Source of the DNA: JAVBMP01 sp031552195
Lineage (GTDB): Bacteria > Desulfobacterota > Desulfovibrionia > Desulfovibrionales > Desulfovibrionaceae
Assembly: GCA_031552195.1 (NCBI GenBank)
Contig: JAVBMT010000015.1
Coordinates: 1-64,000, forward strand
Reading direction: 5' to 3'
DNA length: 64,000 nucleotides
A program made the translations under genes and the position numbers. Below the pieces are notes generated by a model. It did no database searches. It was not told the DNA's origin and was given only the letters and a program-made list of their open reading frames with translations. Numbering within the stretch: position 1 is the stretch's first letter; the number at the start of each line of letters is the position of its first letter. Of this stretch, positions 61,289 to 64,000 are shown piece by piece.

Positions 61289-61749
61289 CAATGCCCTTCG
61301 GATAGGCCGCGCCCGTTCCGCCGCGAACCAGCATTCGCCAGAACGCGGGTTATATCTGAACATGCGCGGAAGAGGTGGAAGAGCCAAGCAAGTATTGGCC
61401 GGCCTGTGGAGAACACCGGTACGGCGGAAGGACGTCAAGCTGAACCTCCACCGCCGCAAGCGCGGCATAGCGGACCTGGTTCCGGAAATATGCGCTGCGC
61501 GGGGTGGTTTTCCAGGCGATACGCCCGTCTTGAAAGACATGGGCTGAAACGGGGCTTCTTGGAAACCATTAAGCCGCAAAAATCGGCCCGCCTTCACATC
61601 CTCCAGCACGCGCCGCATGAGTTGGCGGAGGAGAAGGCGGGCCGATTAACTGCGGCTTGAGCATCAATCGTCCGTTTCCCAAAACTTCGGCGAATCCCGT
61701 ATTGGCCAGGGATGCCTCAAATAGAGACGCCTCAAATTTTGAGTTATTT
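61289..61749. other. Gene-free region with long inverted repeat
   Basis: No gene with ribosome site or recognised product. It contains the 88-bp inverted repeat at 61571-61658; the rest shows nothing recognisable. Confidence 0.5.
61571..61658. repeat. 88-bp imperfect inverted repeat
   Basis: Outer arms AAGCCGC / GCGGCTT, inner arms ATCGGCCCGCCTTC / AAGGCGGGCCGAT and CCTCC / GGAGG form one long stem with small internal loops. It could be a structured RNA or a relic of a small mobile element. Confidence 0.7.
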
Positions 61750-62961
61750 TTATTTCAGTTGGGAAATCAGGTCATTCCGCTGCATCGTACAGGTCAGATA
61801 TTTAATGCCAGAACCGGAATCTAAAAGCAAAAGCGCCGGAATTTCCTTGATGCCGTACTTATTGGCAAGCGTTCTCTTTGTCGCGATATCAATTTTAATG
61901 ATATTATACTTGCCTCCCAGCTCTCGGTTCACATCTTCAAGCAGTGAGCCGAACTCCAGGCTGGCGCTGTTTTTTGCGTCAAAGAAAGACAGCAATACGG
62001 TTTTATCGCTCTTCTCTATGCCGGTTCTGAAATCATCAAGTTCGATTATGTATCTTTCAGCGGCAACGGCCGCGGTTGCTCCGTCGCCGGCCGCGGTGAC
62101 GACCTGCCTCAAATACTTGATTCTGTTGTCGCCTACCGCGTAAACGCCTTCAAGGTTGGTTTCCATCAGGTCGTTGACGGTTATATACCCTCTTTGCATT
62201 GCCAAACCGCTGTCTTCAAGGAATTTGGTGGAAGGAACCATGCCTACGAACATGAATATACCCTGGCAGGGCAGGCTTGAAATCTCACCGGTTTTCAAAT
62301 TCTTGAGTTTTACGCCCTCCACGTTTTCCTTTCCCACAATTTCCTGCACTGTGGAATTCCAGAAAAATTCCATTTTCTCATGTCGCAACGCCTTTTCAGC
62401 ACTTTGCTTGTTACAGTCCAGAATGCCTTCATCGTGCAGAACGATTACTTTAACCTTTTTAGCAAACCTGGTTATGAACATCCCTTCTTCAATGGCCTGG
62501 TCGCCGCTGCCCACGACGACAACCTCCTCGCCTTCGAACGATTCCGCATCGCAGGTGGCGCAATAGGCAACCCCGTTGCCGGTGAATTCCTTTTCTCCGG
62601 GTATGCCCAGAAATCTCGGCTCCGTTCCGCAGGCTATGATCGTGGCTTTGGCGTGAAATTCCTTGCCCTTCTTGGTCTTTATCCATTTCTCATCTTTGGA
62701 GAAATCAACCGCCACGACCGTGTCTTTCAAAAATTCCACGCCGAATTCCCTGGCGTGATTTTCAAAATTCGCCATGAGGTCCGGGCCGGATATCTTTGCG
62801 ATGCCGGGCCAATTCGCAATTTCCCTTGTGGTGTGCGCCCGGCCCCCGAAAGTTCCTTTATTGATCACCAAAGTCTTGAGTTTGGCCCTTCCACCGTAAA
62901 TTGCCGCGGAAAGTCCGCCCGGGCCGCCACCGATTATGACTAAATCATAGTGATTTGACAT
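61750..62961 (-). CDS. Thioredoxin-reductase-like flavoprotein with C-terminal Trx-like domain lacking CxxC
   Basis: 403 aa. Residues 1 to about 310 are a thioredoxin-reductase fold: FAD motif VIIGGGPGGLSAAIYGGRA, redox motif CATC (Cys134, Cys137), second nucleotide motif VVVVGSGDQAIEEG and FAD-contact VGDNR. The expected NADPH 2'-phosphate signature (HRR...R) is replaced by LHDEGILDC, so NADH or another donor is possible. The last ~90 residues (VLLSFFDAKNSASLEF, then KEIPALLLLDSG with the cis-Pro) look like a thioredoxin fold whose CxxC is replaced by AKNS. AGGAG ribosome site. It follows a separate thioredoxin by 15 nt, so reductase and thioredoxin are made together. Confidence 0.88.
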   Translation of the reverse strand: MSNHYDLVIIGGGPGGLSAAIYGGRAKLKTLVINKGTFGGRAHTTREIANWPGIAKISGPDLMANFENHAREFGVEFLKDTVVAVDFSKDEKWIKTKKGKEFHAKATIIACGTEPRFLGIPGEKEFTGNGVAYCATCDAESFEGEEVVVVGSGDQAIEEGMFITRFAKKVKVIVLHDEGILDCNKQSAEKALRHEKMEFFWNSTVQEIVGKENVEGVKLKNLKTGEISSLPCQGIFMFVGMVPSTKFLEDSGLAMQRGYITVNDLMETNLEGVYAVGDNRIKYLRQVVTAAGDGATAAVAAERYIIELDDFRTGIEKSDKTVLLSFFDAKNSASLEFGSLLEDVNRELGGKYNIIKIDIATKRTLANKYGIKEIPALLLLDSGSGIKYLTCTMQRNDLISQLK

Positions 62962-62976
62962 CGTACCAGCTCCTGT

Positions 62977-63309
62977 TTACGCGAATATTCTGGAAATGCT
63001 CTCTTCAATCGCCTCTTCTTCAACAAGGCCTGCCAGTTTGGCGCGATATTCCCCATCCCTGAAAAACAAAATCTGGGGAATGCTCTTGAATGAAAAACTA
63101 TTGAACAGCTGTTTCTGCTCTTCCACGTCAACGGCGTAGAAAGAGCATTTTTCTTTGTGGTCCGCCTCCATTTCTTCCAGTATAGGCACCACTTCTTCGC
63201 ACACATGACAGGTTTTTCTCATGAATACGACAAGGCAAGGCTCTTCCTTCCCATAGACGATTTTTTCAAATTCTTCCGAGGCGAGTTTTTTCAATTTTGT
63301 ACTGATCAT
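62977..63309 (-). CDS. Thioredoxin-like protein with CHVC active site
   Basis: 110 aa from the ATG at 63309 (GGAG 9 nt upstream; an in-frame extension overlaps a hairpin and is not credible). Thioredoxin fold with active-site RKTCHVCEEV (Cys34, Cys37) instead of the usual WCGPC, and cis-Pro in KSIPQILFF. Non-WCGPC thioredoxins of this type accompany specialised reductases; the neighbouring TrxR-like gene is the obvious electron source. The gene lies between the hairpin at 63356 and the reductase gene. Confidence 0.9.
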   Translation of the reverse strand: MISTKLKKLASEEFEKIVYGKEEPCLVVFMRKTCHVCEEVVPILEEMEADHKEKCSFYAVDVEEQKQLFNSFSFKSIPQILFFRDGEYRAKLAGLVEEEAIEESISRIFA

Positions 63310-63355
63310 GGCGAAACTCCTTATATTCACAGATGCATGGCGCGATTCAATTAAA

Positions 63356-63399
63356 TTGAGAGTCTCCTCTCTTTGCGGCTTACTGGAGGAGACTCTCAA
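63356..63399 (-). other. Hairpin between phosphatase-like gene and thioredoxin gene
   Basis: Perfect 14-bp arms TTGAGAGTCTCCTC / GAGGAGACTCTCAA with a 16-nt loop, 47 bp before the thioredoxin start on the minus strand. It may terminate the upstream transcript or act as a processing site between genes. Confidence 0.65.
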
Positions 63400-63430
63400 T
63401 TATCTATGCTGGTTACACCATTATTCCATA

Positions 63431-64000
63431 TTAGAATTCTTCTTCAAATATCTGATATACCGGCGCTCCCTCGCACTGTTTCGGGAACCTTACCCCGCCC
63501 AGGGCGGCAAGCGTCGGGGCCACATCGATTTCACGGATTATGCGGTCGGTTTTGAAGTTCTTTTTGATGCCCTTTCCGGCGGCTATGAAGATCGGCGATA
63601 CCGAGGTATCGGCCTCGCCCTGCGAGGTGGAAAGGCTGTCGGCATGGTCCCACTGGTAACCTTCCGCCAGGAAGTAGACGATGTCGCCTGATTCCGGTCC
63701 GCCCAGGCCGAAATGCACCGCGTCCTTGTTACGCACGGCCAAGGCCACCACACGCTTTCCGGTCTTGGGGTGGCGGTATCCGTAAAGGCGGGTGATTATC
63801 TCTTCTTCAACCTCATATTTGTCCTTCGGGTCCACAATGCCGTGCTCATCGCGGCCTTTCAGGTTCACGTAAATATGCGTTTCACGCTGGGCTATGGCCA
63901 AGGTGTTTTCCCAATCTATCTCCGGCAGGCGATTGCCTTTTTCATCGCGCTTCACCCTGGTCAAACCGAGTTCTTCCATAAAGCCCACGCTGATGCCGAG
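63431..64000 (-). CDS. Alkaline-phosphatase-superfamily protein, C-terminal part
   Basis: Partial: the frame is open past the right edge (base 64000), so the N-terminus is outside. The visible 189 residues resemble type I phosphodiesterase/nucleotide pyrophosphatase (PF01663)-type proteins: KDAVHFGLGGPESGDIVYFL, SPIFIAAGKGIKKNF, and the typical C-terminal IREIDVAPTLAALGGVRFP. The conserved HG of the metal site appears as TSQGEAD, suggesting change in one ligand. It hydrolyses phospho- or sulfo-esters in relatives; substrate unknown. It may be the first gene of a minus-strand set with the thioredoxin pair. Confidence 0.7.
   Translation of the reverse strand, partial: LGISVGFMEELGLTRVKRDEKGNRLPEIDWENTLAIAQRETHIYVNLKGRDEHGIVDPKDKYEVEEEIITRLYGYRHPKTGKRVVALAVRNKDAVHFGLGGPESGDIVYFLAEGYQWDHADSLSTSQGEADTSVSPIFIAAGKGIKKNFKTDRIIREIDVAPTLAALGGVRFPKQCEGAPVYQIFEEEF

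Overview
The window looks like a chromosome segment of a Gram-negative, anaerobic deltaproteobacterium of the Desulfovibrio / Bilophila type. Evidence from content: a periplasmic 11-heme cytochrome with a cytochrome c3-like C-terminus, a Desulfovibrio-style major porin, HypD/HypE hydrogenase maturation, Rex next to a split F0 operon, lipid A and heptose genes (LpxI, HldD), GatCA and TRAP/TAXI transport proteins. Most genes are GC-rich (roughly 55-60% by eye); one stretch at about 39.8-42.65 kb is clearly AT-rich.

Layout. 0.1-7.2 kb (minus): type I secretion ABC transporter, membrane fusion protein, LapG-type protease and a membrane sensor with PAS plus a degenerate HD-GYP domain, a Lap-like adhesin-release module whose receptor is not a canonical LapD. 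7.2-8.2 kb: hairpin-rich non-coding DNA. 8.2-14.6 kb (minus): multiheme cytochrome, small hypothetical, MtaB, SH3/NlpC-P60 lipoprotein, YheT-like hydrolase. 14.7-22.97 kb: BaiN/YhiN-like flavoprotein (plus), hldD, cobA-hemD fusion and valS (minus), a BPL_N-domain protein (plus). 23.0-23.2 kb: a 146-154 bp MITE. 23.3-28 kb: cysK, cysE, a CobD/HisC-like aminotransferase, then a strongly expressed porin. 28.2-39.6 kb: a repeat/coiled-coil acidic protein, lpxI, an rRNA methyltransferase, gatC, gatA, a TAXI solute receptor coupled to a hybrid histidine kinase, and an OprD-like porin.

39.9-42.63 kb: an AT-rich island bounded by 15-bp inverted repeats and lying at the 3' side of a tRNA-Thr(CGU). It carries a 48-aa ORF, a Sel1-repeat protein, a truncated second signal-peptide ORF, and a DUF6602-like (possible PD-(D/E)XK fold) gene that is itself flanked by a 28-bp perfect (36 bp with one mismatch) inverted repeat. 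43-48.4 kb: YecR-like lipoprotein, AlpA-like small protein, murI, pdxY, hypE, hypD. 48.8-54.1 kb: atpZ-atpI-atpB-atpE, rex, a Nim-like flavoprotein, gdhA, and a hypothetical.

54.6-64 kb: a methyltransferase behind a Fur-like box; then a sigma-54 enhancer-binding protein (minus) divergent from a fused DctQM plus DctP TRAP transporter. A sigma-54 -24/-12 promoter and an upstream inverted repeat lie between them. After that come a thioredoxin reductase with a C-terminal Trx-like domain lacking CxxC, a separate CHVC thioredoxin, and the 3' end of an alkaline-phosphatase-superfamily gene running off the window. The regulator, transporter and promoter form a plausible substrate-inducible unit; the substrate cannot be read from sequence.
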